A stretch of DNA of 64,000 nucleotides from Erwinia aphidicola (GTDB taxonomy: Bacteria > Pseudomonadota > Gammaproteobacteria > Enterobacterales > Enterobacteriaceae), in assembly GCF_024169515.1 (NCBI RefSeq), contig NZ_JAMKCQ010000001.1, positions 3,968,001 to 4,032,000 of the forward strand. Direction: 5' to 3'. Shown one piece after another: positions 29,903 to 39,479 of the stretch. Both the position numbers and the translations under genes were made by a program. The notes below the pieces were generated by a model, which was given only the letters and a program-made list of their open reading frames with translations, did no database searches and had not been told where the DNA came from. Each line of letters opens with the position of its first letter. Position 1 is the stretch's first letter.

Positions 29903-32900
29903 ATGTCTGAATCACCACAATCTGCCCTGGCGCCGCTCTATTCACGGCTGGATTTGCTCATGCTGCGCGACCGCCAGCGCTTTCAGCGCCGCCTGCAGGG
30001 CGCGAAAAAAATCAAAAATCCGGCGGCGCTCCAGGCGCTGATCGACGAGCTGAGTGCGGAAATCGCTCAGGCCGAGCAGCGCGTGACCGCACGCCGTGCC
30101 GTGACGCCAACCCTCCGCTACCCGGAAAATCTGCCGGTCAGCCAGAAGAAGCAGGATATTGCCGATGCAATCCGCGATCACCAGGTGGTGATCGTCGCCG
30201 GGGAAACCGGTTCGGGTAAAACCACGCAGCTGCCGAAAATCTGCATGGAGCTGGGGCGCGGCATTCACGGGCTGATTGGCCACACGCAGCCACGCCGCCT
30301 GGCGGCCCGCACCGTCGCTGACCGTATTGCCGCGGAGCTGGAAACCTCACTCGGCGGCTGTGTCGGCTACAAGGTGCGCTTTAACGATCAGGTCGGTGAA
30401 ACCACCCAGGTCAAACTGATGACCGACGGTATTCTGCTGGCGGAGATCCAGCAGGACCGGCTGCTGATGCAGTACGACACCATCATTATCGATGAAGCGC
30501 ACGAGCGCAGCCTGAACATCGACTTCCTGCTGGGCTATCTGCGCGAGCTGCTGCCTAAGCGCCCGGACCTGAAGGTGATCATCACCTCGGCGACCATTGA
30601 TCCGCAGCGTTTCTCACGCCATTTCCACAACGCACCGGTGATTGAAGTCTCCGGCCGCACTTATCCGGTGGAAGTTCGCTACCGTCCGGTAGTGGAAGAT
30701 GCTGATGATACTGACCGCGACCAGCTGCAGGCCATTTTCGACGCGGTGGATGAGCTGGGGCGTGAGAGCCGTGGCGACATCCTGATCTTTATGAGCGGTG
30801 AACGTGAAATTCGTGACACCGCCGATGCGTTGATGAAGCGCGACCTGCCGCATACTGAAGTGCTGCCGCTATATGCGCGCCTGTCGAACGCCGAGCAGAA
30901 CCGCGTGTTCCAGTCCCATGCCGGGCGCCGCATCGTGCTGGCGACCAACGTGGCGGAAACCTCGCTGACCGTACCGGGCATCAAATACGTCATCGATCCG
31001 GGCACGGCACGCATCAGCCGCTACAGCTTCCGTACCAAGGTGCAGCGCCTGCCGATCGAGCCGATTTCTCAGGCCTCCGCCAACCAGCGTAAAGGGCGCT
31101 GCGGACGCGTCTCGGAGGGGATCTGCATCCGTTTATACGCGGAAGAGGATTTCCTCAGCCGCCCGGCGTTTACCGACCCGGAGATCCTGCGCACCAACCT
31201 GGCATCGGTGATCCTGCAAATGACGGCGCTCGGCCTCGGCGATATCGCCGCGTTCCCGTTTGTGCAGGCACCGGACCAGCGCAATATCCAGGACGGGGTA
31301 CGTCTGCTGGAGGAGCTGGGTGCCATCACGCTCGCCGACCATCAGCGCTATCAGCTCACCCCATCAGGCCGTGCACTGGCGCAGCTGCCGGTCGACCCAC
31401 GCCTGGCGAAAATGGTGCTGGAGGCGCAGAAATATGGCTGCGTGCGCGAGGTGATGATTATCACCGCCGCGCTGTCGATCCAGGATCCGCGCGAGCGCCC
31501 GGCGGAGAAGAAACAGGCATCCGATGAGAAGCACCAGCGCTTTGCTGATAAAGAGTCTGATTTCCTCGCCTTTGTAAACCTGTGGAACTACCTGCAGGAG
31601 CAGCAAAAAGCGCTCTCCTCCAGCCAGTTCCGCCGCCAGTGCAAAACCGAATACCTGAACTACCTGCGCGTGCGCGAGTGGCAGGACATCTATACCCAGC
31701 TGCGCCAGGTAGTGCGCGAACTCGGGCTGCCGGTGAACAGCGCACCGGCCGAAATGCGTGAAATTCACACCGCCTTACTCACCGGGCTACTGTCGCATAT
31801 CGGTCAGAAGGATGCGGACAAACAGGAATTTACCGGAGCGCGCAACGCCCGTTTCGCCATCTTCCCCGGCTCCGGTTTATTCAAAAAGCCACCGAAGTGG
31901 ACCATGGTCGCCGAACTGGTGGAAACCAGCCGCCTGTGGGGGCGCATTGCGGCGCGCATTGAGCCGGAGTGGATCGAACCGGTGGCGCAGCACCTGCTGA
32001 AGCGCAGTTATAGCGAGCCGCACTGGGAAAAAGGTCAGGGCGCGGTGATGGCCAGCGAGAAAGTAACGCTGTACGGTCTGCCGATCGTCGCTGCCCGTAA
32101 GGTGAATTACGGCACGATTGACCCGGTGCTATCGCGCGAGCTGTTTATCCGTCACGCCCTGGTGGAGGGCGACTGGCAGACGCGCCACGCCTTCTTTAAG
32201 GCGAACCTTAAGCTGCGTGCCGAAGTTGAAGAGCTGGAGCACAAGTCGCGCCGCCGCGACATCCTGGTGGATGATGAAACGCTGTTTGCGTTCTACGACC
32301 AGCGTATTGCCCACGAGGTGGTTTCCGCGCGCCATTTCGACAGCTGGTGGAAAACCGTCAGTCGCGAAGAGCCGGATCGCCTTAACTTCGCCAAAGAGAT
32401 GCTGATCAAGCAGGGCGCGGAAAACGTTAGCAAGCTCGACTATCCGAACTTCTGGCATCAGGGCAATCTGAAACTGCGCCTGAGCTATCAGTTTGAGCCA
32501 GGGGCAGATGCCGATGGCGTGACGGTGCACGTACCGCTGCCGCTGCTCAACCAGGTGGAAGAGCGGGGTTTTGAGTGGCAGATCCCTGGTATTCGCCGCG
32601 AGCTGGTGATTGCGCTGATCAAATCACTGCCTAAGCCGTTACGCCGTAACTTCGTTCCCGCGCCGAACTACGCCGATGCATTCCTTGGCCGCGCGACGCC
32701 GCTTGAGCTGCCGCTGCTGGAGTCGCTGGAGCGCGAATTCCGCCGCATGTCGGGCGTGACGCTGGAACGCGAAGCCTGGCAGTGGGATCAGGTGCCCGAT
32801 CATCTGAAAATGACCTTCCGCATCGTTGACGAAAACAACCGCAAGCTGGCGGAAGGCAAAGATCTGACGGCGTTAAAACTTCAGTTAAAAGGCAAAGTTC

Positions 32901-33802
32901 AGGAAACCCTGTCGAAAGTGGCTGATGACGGTCTCGAGCAGAGCGGGCTGCATATCTGGAGCTTTGGCGATCTGCCGGATCACTTCGAGCAGAAGCGCGG
33001 TAGCTACAGCGTGAAAGCCTGGCCTGCGCTGGTAGACGAAAAAGAGAGCGTGGCGATCCGCCTGTTTGACTCGCAGCACGAGCAGCAAAAAGCGATGTGG
33101 CGCGGCCAGCGCCGCCTGCTGCTGCTGAATATCCCGTCGCCGATTAAGTATCTGCACGAAAAGCTGCCAAACAAGGCCAAGCTGGGGCTGTACTTCAACC
33201 CTTATGGCAAAGTGCTGGATCTGATCGACGACTGCATCGCCTGCGGCGTGGATAAGCTGATTGCCGAACACGGTGGCCCAAGCTGGCAGGAGCAGGGCTA
33301 CATGCAGCTGCATGACAAAGTCCGCGCCGAACTGAACGACACGGTGGTCGAGATTGCGAAGAAGGTCGAACAGATCCTCACCTCGGTGTTCAATATCAAT
33401 AAGCGGCTGAAAGGGCGCGTTGATATGACGATGGCGCTGGCGCTATCGGATATCAAAGCGCAGATGGGTGGCCTGGTGTATCGCGGATTTGTCACCGGCA
33501 ACGGCTGGAAACGCCTCGGCGATACTCTGCGCTACCTGCACGCCATTGAGCGGCGCATGGAGAAACTGGCGGTTGATCCGCACAGCGACCGTGCGCGCAT
33601 GATGAAGGTCGAAACGGTGAAACAGGCATGGAGTACGTGGTTCAACAAGCTGCCGCTTGAGCGCAGGGATGATGAGGAAGTTCAGGATATCCGCTGGATG
33701 ATTGAGGAGCTGCGCGTCAGTTTCTTCGCGCAGCAGCTGGGGACACCTTACCCCATCTCCGAAAAGCGTATTTTACAGGCGATGGAGCAGATTACTGTCT
33801 GA
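29903..33802 (+). CDS. hrpA: HrpA, DEAH-box RNA helicase
   Basis: A 1299-aa DEAH/RHA helicase. Walker A is GETGSGKTTQ (about residue 90), the DEAH box is in IIDEAHERS, SAT and the motif VI region QRKGRCGR follow; then HA2, OB-fold and a long HrpA-specific C-terminal part (DUF3418). It has been linked to mRNA processing of fimbrial operons and recently to rescue of stalled ribosomes. I start at MSESPQSAL, matching the E. coli start and length; the in-frame ATG at 29825 is upstream of any homologous sequence. Confidence 0.96.
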   Translation: MSESPQSALAPLYSRLDLLMLRDRQRFQRRLQGAKKIKNPAALQALIDELSAEIAQAEQRVTARRAVTPTLRYPENLPVSQKKQDIADAIRDHQVVIVAGETGSGKTTQLPKICMELGRGIHGLIGHTQPRRLAARTVADRIAAELETSLGGCVGYKVRFNDQVGETTQVKLMTDGILLAEIQQDRLLMQYDTIIIDEAHERSLNIDFLLGYLRELLPKRPDLKVIITSATIDPQRFSRHFHNAPVIEVSGRTYPVEVRYRPVVEDADDTDRDQLQAIFDAVDELGRESRGDILIFMSGEREIRDTADALMKRDLPHTEVLPLYARLSNAEQNRVFQSHAGRRIVLATNVAETSLTVPGIKYVIDPGTARISRYSFRTKVQRLPIEPISQASANQRKGRCGRVSEGICIRLYAEEDFLSRPAFTDPEILRTNLASVILQMTALGLGDIAAFPFVQAPDQRNIQDGVRLLEELGAITLADHQRYQLTPSGRALAQLPVDPRLAKMVLEAQKYGCVREVMIITAALSIQDPRERPAEKKQASDEKHQRFADKESDFLAFVNLWNYLQEQQKALSSSQFRRQCKTEYLNYLRVREWQDIYTQLRQVVRELGLPVNSAPAEMREIHTALLTGLLSHIGQKDADKQEFTGARNARFAIFPGSGLFKKPPKWTMVAELVETSRLWGRIAARIEPEWIEPVAQHLLKRSYSEPHWEKGQGAVMASEKVTLYGLPIVAARKVNYGTIDPVLSRELFIRHALVEGDWQTRHAFFKANLKLRAEVEELEHKSRRRDILVDDETLFAFYDQRIAHEVVSARHFDSWWKTVSREEPDRLNFAKEMLIKQGAENVSKLDYPNFWHQGNLKLRLSYQFEPGADADGVTVHVPLPLLNQVEERGFEWQIPGIRRELVIALIKSLPKPLRRNFVPAPNYADAFLGRATPLELPLLESLEREFRRMSGVTLEREAWQWDQVPDHLKMTFRIVDENNRKLAEGKDLTALKLQLKGKVQETLSKVADDGLEQSGLHIWSFGDLPDHFEQKRGSYSVKAWPALVDEKESVAIRLFDSQHEQQKAMWRGQRRLLLLNIPSPIKYLHEKLPNKAKLGLYFNPYGKVLDLIDDCIACGVDKLIAEHGGPSWQEQGYMQLHDKVRAELNDTVVEIAKKVEQILTSVFNINKRLKGRVDMTMALALSDIKAQMGGLVYRGFVTGNGWKRLGDTLRYLHAIERRMEKLAVDPHSDRARMMKVETVKQAWSTWFNKLPLERRDDEEVQDIRWMIEELRVSFFAQQLGTPYPISEKRILQAMEQITV

Positions 33803-33849
33803 CAGTGGTCGGGGTTGATGGCGAACCGCAGCGGATCGCCATCGGTTGT

Positions 33850-34710
33850 TTAATCCCCATACTCCTCCGTGAGAAGGCTGCGGCTCGCCGGACGATATTT
33901 TGCCACCAGTGCTGCGGCAATCGCTTCAGTCTCGGCATCCGCAACCCCAGTGTAGTTCGAGGGGCGGAAATGCATCTGGAATACGCTGATAGCCTGCCTG
34001 GTTGCGGCGTCGTTCACGCCAGTTTGTGGAATGGTGTAACCGTAGCTGGCGAGATCGGCCTGAATTTTACTGACCGAACCCGCGGTGGCAAATGAGCGAC
34101 CGGCAAGGTAGTGCTGCACGGTCTGTTTGTCGGGCCAGGCACCGATTCCCTGTTCAGCCAGCTGTTGCCAGGGAAACAGTGGGCCGGGGTCAACCTTGCG
34201 CGTTGGCGCAACATCACTGTGTCCGAGAACGTTATAAGGGGTAATGCCATAACGCTGGATGATATCTTTCGCCAGGCTGGCCACCAGCCTGATTTGCTGC
34301 GCATCCCAGGGATACCAGTATCTGTCCAGCGCGTCCTGACGGTAACCCAGGTTGACAATCTCCACGCCGATAGAGCTGTCATTGAGATTGCTGCGGCCAT
34401 GCCAGTTGCTGAGGCCGGCATGCCAGGCACGCTTATCCTCAGGGACCAGCTGGTAGACCATTTTTTTACTTAATGCCGGATCGGCGGCCGAGGGAACAAG
34501 GTAATGTGCGCTCACTGAACCCCGGGTTAATGACGCCATGGATGCGGCATCGTCTTCTGCGGTGTAGTGAAGGATGAGAAAACGAACGCGTTCATTCTGA
34601 CTTTGCGAAGGGTGCTGAGTATTGACCTGGTAACCTGGCCGTGAAACGAGGTTACCGGTTGAACATCCGGTCAATGCTATGGCGAGGATCGCCGTTAGGG
34701 TTTTATTCAT
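33850..34710 (-). CDS. amiD: AmiD-type N-acetylmuramoyl-L-alanine amidase lipoprotein
   Basis: A 286-aa outer-membrane lipoprotein. The signal MNKTLTAILAIALTGC has lipidated Cys16. The amidase_2 domain (about 40-195) shows zinc ligands in FLILHYT and LGHSDVAPTRKVDPG and the active Glu in SSIGVEIVN; a peptidoglycan-binding domain (PGBD type) forms residues 215-280. The enzyme cleaves the amide between MurNAc (or anhydroMurNAc) and L-Ala at the inner face of the outer membrane, supplying murein peptides that MppA and MpaA can recycle. Ten residues longer than E. coli AmiD. Confidence 0.93.
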   Translation of the reverse strand: MNKTLTAILAIALTGCSTGNLVSRPGYQVNTQHPSQSQNERVRFLILHYTAEDDAASMASLTRGSVSAHYLVPSAADPALSKKMVYQLVPEDKRAWHAGLSNWHGRSNLNDSSIGVEIVNLGYRQDALDRYWYPWDAQQIRLVASLAKDIIQRYGITPYNVLGHSDVAPTRKVDPGPLFPWQQLAEQGIGAWPDKQTVQHYLAGRSFATAGSVSKIQADLASYGYTIPQTGVNDAATRQAISVFQMHFRPSNYTGVADAETEAIAAALVAKYRPASRSLLTEEYGD

Positions 34711-34810
34711 GATTTCCGTCCGTGAAGTGAATTAATACAGGCGCTGACAGTATTATTTAATTCACCCCGGTGGAACATCGTTAAAACGGCTATCAGATTG
34801 ACGATAGATG

Positions 34811-35617
34811 CTACTGCGCTAACGCTTCCAGGCTGTCGCGGAAGGCAGTCACAGCGATAGCGCGGTTGTCTGCCAGGTAGCGGTCTTTCGCCGCCGGAGC
34901 AGAACTCTGCACCGCGATCAGCTGCCAGTCGCCGTTCACTTTCAACATCAGCGGGGAGCCACTGTCGCCGGGCAGGGTATCGCACTGGTGCGACAGCACG
35001 GTTTTCTGCGCCCAGCCGGTAATCAGGCAGTCGCTGTGGGAGTAAAGCGTTTCAAGATGGTCTTCAGGATAGCCCGCCTGGGTAACCCGACGGCCAGTCT
35101 GCTTCAGTGCGGCGGTCAGTTCTGAACGCGAACCGGCAAACAGCGGCACCGGAACAATTCCGGAAGGGGGATTACGCAGCACAATCAAACCAAAATCATA
35201 AGGTGCGGCGGAGGCCGGTACGATCCAGCCATCGCCATCCGCTTTTAGCTTCCTGCCCAGAGCCGGATCAACCCGCGCTTCAATATCATGGATCTCATAG
35301 CGCCAGCCGCCTTTACCATTGGCGATAAAACGCAGCGCCACGGCTTTATCCAGTTTTCCCGGGGGATTAAGCAGGCAGTGTCCGGCGGTTAACGCCAGGT
35401 TTGGGGCAATCAGGGTAGCACTGCAAAGGTTACCGCTCTCTGTTTCCAGCTGGCCGATGGCTTCCCACGGTGGCGTAGCGGTCTGGCTGACCGGCAGGCG
35501 ATCGTCCTTGCCAAAAAATAGCGTTTTTACGTCGGCTTCACTCGGGCCGTCATCATCGGCGTAAGAATAGAACGAAAAGGCTAAGCAACCCATTAATAAC
35601 ACAGCAGTCAGGCGCAT
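34811..35617 (-). CDS. ydgD: YdgD, trypsin-like serine protease
   Basis: A 268-aa periplasmic protease-like protein. A Sec signal peptide ([20 protein letters not shown]) is followed by a chymotrypsin-fold domain with the triad visible as His in LTAGHCL, Asp in [10 protein letters not shown] and Ser in LPGDSGSPL. Cysteines in these motifs probably form disulphides. Target unknown. I start at the second in-frame ATG, since the first (35641) has no ribosome site and would put eight polar residues before the signal. It follows ydgU and asr on the same strand, the E. coli order. Confidence 0.9.
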   Translation of the reverse strand: MRLTAVLLMGCLAFSFYSYADDDGPSEADVKTLFFGKDDRLPVSQTATPPWEAIGQLETESGNLCSATLIAPNLALTAGHCLLNPPGKLDKAVALRFIANGKGGWRYEIHDIEARVDPALGRKLKADGDGWIVPASAAPYDFGLIVLRNPPSGIVPVPLFAGSRSELTAALKQTGRRVTQAGYPEDHLETLYSHSDCLITGWAQKTVLSHQCDTLPGDSGSPLMLKVNGDWQLIAVQSSAPAAKDRYLADNRAIAVTAFRDSLEALAQ

Positions 35618-35736
35618 ATTTTTCTCAGGCTGGAGAAGCATTGTAATTTGTGGTTACGCTAATGCAGTAACTATAGACGGATAGTGCCAGAAAAGGGAGT
35701 TTAATTTGGAATATCAGCACGCTACAGAGACTGCAT

Positions 35737-35820
35737 TTAAAGATAGAAGCTGGCGGCAACAACGCCACAGACGATCATCACAACCAGAATGATTTCGAAT
35801 AAATAGCGACGCACCATCAT
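35737..35820 (-). CDS. ydgU: YdgU, small membrane protein
   Basis: A 27-aa protein: MMVRRYLFEI then a hydrophobic helix to SFYL. A perfect AAGGAG lies seven bases before the ATG. Size, composition and place between asr and ydgD match the E. coli small protein YdgU. It is probably an inner-membrane single-pass peptide of unknown role. The asr terminator ends immediately upstream of its ribosome site, so its expression may rely on read-through from asr. Confidence 0.85.
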   Translation of the reverse strand: MMVRRYLFEIILVVMIVCGVVAASFYL

Positions 35821-35831
35821 CCGAAACTCCT

Positions 35832-35860
35832 TAAAAAAACACCCGGTAAAACCGGGTGTT
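35832..35860 (-). terminator. Terminator of asr
   Basis: A 10-bp stem (35838-35847 with 35851-35860) with a three-base loop, followed on the minus strand by seven Ts. It lies between asr and ydgU; the T-run borders the ydgU Shine-Dalgarno. Confidence 0.9.
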
Positions 35861-35943
35861 TGAGTTTATGGGCCAACCCCTACAATGTCTCAAGGAGTGG
35901 ACCGCTTTTTGGCTCCGCCCGAGGGCGGAGCTCGGCTGAAGAG

Positions 35944-36396
35944 TTAAGCCTTAGGAGCGACTTTCTTAGCTTTGTGGTGTTTTTTAGCAGCCTGCGCTTT
36001 CTGAGCTACAGGTTTTTTAGCCGCTTTGTGATGCTTTTTAGCCGCCTGCGCTTTCTGGGCTACAGGTTTTTTAGCTGCTTTGTGGTGCTTTTTAGCGGCC
36101 TGCGCTTTCTGAGCGGCAGCTTTCTTAGCTTTGTGGTGCTTTTTAGCCGCCTGCGCTTTCTGAGCGGCAGCTTTTTTAGCTTTGTGGTGCTTCTTAGCAG
36201 CCTGAGCTTTCTGAGCTACAGCTTTATGATGTTTTTTCACGTGCTTAACAGAGGCTTTAGCTGGAGCCGGTGCAGCAGTGGTGGTGGTAGCAGCTGGAGC
36301 AGCAGTTGTTGCTGGAGCAGCGCTGGTTTCAGCAGCGAAAGCAACTGAAGACAGACCCATTGCAGCGGCGACAACCAGAGCGAATAATTTTTTCAT
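35944..36396 (-). CDS. asr: Asr, acid shock protein
   Basis: A 150-aa secreted basic protein. The signal peptide is [21 protein letters not shown] (21 residues), then an Ala/Thr/Pro-rich spacer and a long array of [17 protein letters not shown] repeats (about six copies from residue 50 to the end), two of them with an extra KKPV. It is Lys/His/Ala-rich and likely disordered. Asr is strongly induced at low pH and is thought to buffer or chaperone in the periplasm. The repeat part is longer than in E. coli. Confidence 0.95.
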   Translation of the reverse strand: MKKLFALVVAAAMGLSSVAFAAETSAAPATTAAPAATTTTAAPAPAKASVKHVKKHHKAVAQKAQAAKKHHKAKKAAAQKAQAAKKHHKAKKAAAQKAQAAKKHHKAAKKPVAQKAQAAKKHHKAAKKPVAQKAQAAKKHHKAKKVAPKA

Positions 36397-36502
36397 TGTG
36401 AAACCCTCAAAGTGTTTAGTTCATGTATCAGCCCACTGCGGGGCCGGTGAAGAGACTATAAGGGAATGCGAGGCGGGCTTCCGTGAGTGATTGGTATCGG
36501 CG

Positions 36503-36516
36503 TGTAACCGATTGTA
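36503..36516 (-). promoter_or_regulatory. RstA-box-like site upstream of asr
   Basis: On the minus strand, TACAATCGGTTACA agrees with the RstA consensus TACATNTNGTTACA except at two positions. It is about 107 bp before the asr start. RstA is known to control asr in E. coli, and rstBA lie 3 kb away. Confidence 0.6.
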
Positions 36517-36542
36517 CAAACAGGGGGGGCGACGTGATAACC

Positions 36543-36674
36543 GGTCGAGGCATGCCTCGACCCTACCGAATCAATGCAGGGTTGGCATGCCCGACCCTTA
36601 GCCGTTTTCAAGGTAACGCAACGTAGGGGTCGGGCATGCCCGACCCACCATGCCCGACCCACTATGCCCGACCC
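36543..36674. repeat. Cluster of intergenic palindromes (GCATGC core)
   Basis: A 20-bp palindrome (36543-36562, core GAGGCATGCCTC) is followed by CTAC; a GTAGGGGTCGGGCATGCC palindrome lies at 36623-36645, and half copies ATGCCCGACCC appear around 36587, 36650 and 36664. The cluster separates the M32 peptidase 3' end from the asr promoter. Confidence 0.85.
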
Positions 36675-36681
36675 TTAACCG

Positions 36682-38166
36682 TTATTTAAGGTAACGGCTT
36701 TCCAGATGCTGGCGGAAATAGCGCGGATTGAGGTCTTCGCCGGTAGCATTTTCAATCAGCTGGCGCGTGCTGAAGCGGCAGCCGTGCTGCCAGATGTTCT
36801 GCTGGAGCCAGTCAAACACCGGCTGCAGGTCGCCCGCGCGGATCTGCTCGCTGACCTGTGGGATTGCCCGTTTAACTGCCTGGAACAGCTGTGCCGCATA
36901 CATTGCACCCAGCGTATACGTCGGGAAGTAGCCAAACGCGCCGTCGGTCCAGTGGATATCCTGCATACAGCCATCGCGATAGTTGCCCCGGGTATCCAGG
37001 CCCAGCCACTGCTGCATTTTCTCATCCCACAGCGCCGGGATATCCTCAACTTCAATCTCCCCGGCAATCAGCGCTTTTTCAATTTCGTAACGCAGAATGA
37101 CGTGCGCCGGATAGCTGACTTCATCAGCATCAACGCGGATCAGACCGGGTTTGACCCGCTGATTTAAGGCAATAAAGTTGTCTGCGGCCATTGCAGGCTG
37201 ATCGCCCAGCAGGCGCACGGCCAGCGGCTGAACCAGGCTGAGGAACTCCGGGCTGCGGCCCAGCTGCTTCTCAAAGAACAGGCTCTGCGACTCGTGGATG
37301 GCGGTCGAGCGCGCCAGCGCCACCGGCTGGTCAGCCCACTGCTGCGGCAGGTTCTGCTCATAGCGGGCGTGGCCGGTTTCGTGGATCACCCCCATCATCG
37401 CGCTGATAAATTCGGCTTCGTTGTAACGGGTCGTGATGCGCACATCCTGCGGCACGCCGCCGCAGAACGGGTGCGCGCTGATATCCAGACGTCCGCCATT
37501 AAAATCAAAGCCGAGCTGCTGCATAATCGCCAGCCCCAGCTGCTGCTGCTGCGCCTGGGGGAACGGGCCAGCGGGAACGGCAACGTTCTCCTGCGACTGC
37601 TGCGCGACGATTTTTTGCAGTAAATCCGGCAGCCACTGTTTGAGGTCAGCGAAGGTAAGATCGAGCTTTGCACTGGTCATCCCAGGTTCAAAAACATCCA
37701 GCAGGGCATCATAGCGCGAGCAGCCGTTGGCCTGAGCGCGGATTTCCGCCTCCTGGCGGCTCAGCTTCACCACCTCTTTCAGGTTGGCGGAGAAACCCTG
37801 CCAGTCGTTGTTCGGGCGCTGGCTGCGCCATGCGTGTTCACAGCGTGAACCAACAATCGATTTGGCTTCAACCAGAGAAGCGGGCAGCAGGGACGCCTGC
37901 TGCCAGGCGCGCTGCATCTCAAACAGGTTGGCCTGCGCCACATCATCCAGATCTTCCTGCTGCGCCTGCTGCAGCCACTCGCCAACCTGTTTGGCCGTCA
38001 GGATTTCATGGCGCAGCACGCTCAGTTCCGCCAGCGCCGCACCGCGTGCGCTGCTGCCGCCTGCGGGCATCATGGTCATCATATCCCAGCCGGCAATTGC
38101 CGACAGGTGGCCAAAGCGTGACAGACGCTGGAAAGTACGGGTCAGATTAGCGTAAGCAGAAGACAT
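36682..38166 (-). CDS. M32 family metallocarboxypeptidase
   Basis: A 494-aa, mostly helical carboxypeptidase of the Taq type. The zinc site HETGH is near residue 248 in MGVIHETGHARYEQ, and the family motifs DVRITTRYNE and the later HESQSLFFEKQLGRS (with the third ligand Glu) are present. It removes C-terminal residues (except Pro) from peptides in the cytoplasm. The ATG at 38166 gives MSSAYANLTR; an in-frame start at 38223 is upstream of family sequence. It starts 20 bp after the rstB stop, so it may be co-transcribed with rstAB. Confidence 0.92.
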   Translation of the reverse strand: MSSAYANLTRTFQRLSRFGHLSAIAGWDMMTMMPAGGSSARGAALAELSVLRHEILTAKQVGEWLQQAQQEDLDDVAQANLFEMQRAWQQASLLPASLVEAKSIVGSRCEHAWRSQRPNNDWQGFSANLKEVVKLSRQEAEIRAQANGCSRYDALLDVFEPGMTSAKLDLTFADLKQWLPDLLQKIVAQQSQENVAVPAGPFPQAQQQQLGLAIMQQLGFDFNGGRLDISAHPFCGGVPQDVRITTRYNEAEFISAMMGVIHETGHARYEQNLPQQWADQPVALARSTAIHESQSLFFEKQLGRSPEFLSLVQPLAVRLLGDQPAMAADNFIALNQRVKPGLIRVDADEVSYPAHVILRYEIEKALIAGEIEVEDIPALWDEKMQQWLGLDTRGNYRDGCMQDIHWTDGAFGYFPTYTLGAMYAAQLFQAVKRAIPQVSEQIRAGDLQPVFDWLQQNIWQHGCRFSTRQLIENATGEDLNPRYFRQHLESRYLK

Positions 38167-38186
38167 AAAGTTCCTTATCAGTTGAG

Positions 38187-39479
38187 TCAGGTAGCGCGTA
38201 ACGGGTGATCGATCGGCCAGCAAAAGCGCACGCTGGCGCCGCCGAGCGGGCTGCTGTCGATGGTCACATAGCCGCCAAAAGCCTGCGAGACGGAGTGCAC
38301 AATCGCCAGCCCAAGCCCGCAGCCGCCAGTGGCACGGTCACGGCTGGGATCGAGACGGACAAAAGGTTCAAACACCCGCTGGCGTTCATCGAGTGGAATA
38401 CCGGGGCCGTCATCCTCAACCTGTAAGCAGGCGAGGTTACCATCAAACCACAGTCCAACGCGCAGGTGATGATCGGCATAGCGCAGCGCGTTATTCACCA
38501 GATTATCCAGCACGCGCTCCATCAGGCGCGCATCGGCCACGCCAATATTTTCGCGCTGCGGCGTATTCAGTTCGAGGGTAAATTCCGGATGCACCGAGCG
38601 GATATCCTCCAGCCGTTCGTGCAGCCAGGCGGCGAGATCCAGACTTTGCAGATTGAGGTCGACCTTCGGGCGATCGAGGCGCGCATAGGTCAGCAGCTCC
38701 TCAATTAACGCTTCCAGCTGGCCAATGTCGCGGTTAAGCGCCGCCGATTCAGCATCGGTGAGGTTATCACTCATCTCCAGCCGATAGCGCAGGCGCACCA
38801 GCGGGGTACGCAGCTCATGGGCAATACCGTCGATCAGCTGCTTTTTGCTGGCGACCAGCGTGTTGATGTTATCGGCCATCTGGTTAAACGCCACGCCAAG
38901 GCGCAGCAGGCTGGAGGCGCTGTCGAAATGGATGCGTTCGTCCAGATGCCCCTGGCCTAAACGCTGAGCCGCGTACTCCAGCTTCAGCATGTCCTTCCAG
39001 TGCGGGCGCATCCAGATAAACACCGGCAGCGCCAGGGAGATACCGATAAAGGCCAGCAGGGCGATATCGAGTATGCGCATTTCGTGCAGGAAGAACAGGT
39101 ACGGGATGGGGCCAACGGCCAGCACGTAGTGGCTGCGCGGAATGTGCTGTAAGAAGGTGTACTCCTCATCCAGCGCGACAATTTCCCCTGCGCGCAGGCG
39201 GTGCATGGTGACCGGGTCGAGCTGATATTTGCTCATCGGTTCAATATGTAGCTTAAACGACAGGTTAAGGTCGAGGTTATCGATGGTCTTGTTCCAGTCG
39301 CGTGGCGGGATCTCGCGCAGTTCGCTACGCATCAGGTAGAGCGAACTTTTCATCAGGTCATCCATCGACTCGCGCCCGGCACGCTCGGCGGTGAATTTGT
39401 ACACCAGACCGACCAGCATCGCCATCACCAGAAAGCAGACAAATAGCAGCAGATAAAACTGAATAAACAGCTTCTTCAT
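38187..39479 (-). CDS. rstB: RstB, sensor histidine kinase
   Basis: A 430-aa kinase with two membrane helices (about 8-30 and 137-158) around a periplasmic sensor, a HAMP domain, the phosphorylated His in DGIAHELRTPLVRLR (about 220), and the ATP-binding N, G1 and G2 boxes (LVNNALRYA, DDGPGI, GCGLGLAIV). It pairs with RstA; in enterobacteria the system is under PhoP control and responds to acid or low magnesium. Its start directly abuts the rstA stop. Confidence 0.94.
   Translation of the reverse strand: MKKLFIQFYLLLFVCFLVMAMLVGLVYKFTAERAGRESMDDLMKSSLYLMRSELREIPPRDWNKTIDNLDLNLSFKLHIEPMSKYQLDPVTMHRLRAGEIVALDEEYTFLQHIPRSHYVLAVGPIPYLFFLHEMRILDIALLAFIGISLALPVFIWMRPHWKDMLKLEYAAQRLGQGHLDERIHFDSASSLLRLGVAFNQMADNINTLVASKKQLIDGIAHELRTPLVRLRYRLEMSDNLTDAESAALNRDIGQLEALIEELLTYARLDRPKVDLNLQSLDLAAWLHERLEDIRSVHPEFTLELNTPQRENIGVADARLMERVLDNLVNNALRYADHHLRVGLWFDGNLACLQVEDDGPGIPLDERQRVFEPFVRLDPSRDRATGGCGLGLAIVHSVSQAFGGYVTIDSSPLGGASVRFCWPIDHPLRAT

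Noticed and set aside
36000..36240. Repeat array in asr as CRISPR or DNA repeat element
   Set aside because: The repeats are in frame within a clear secreted protein; they are protein repeats.
35860..36348. 162-codon plus-strand ORF, Phe/Ser/Arg-rich
   Set aside because: It is the antisense reading of the asr repeats; the repetitive RFLSYRFFS pattern follows from that.
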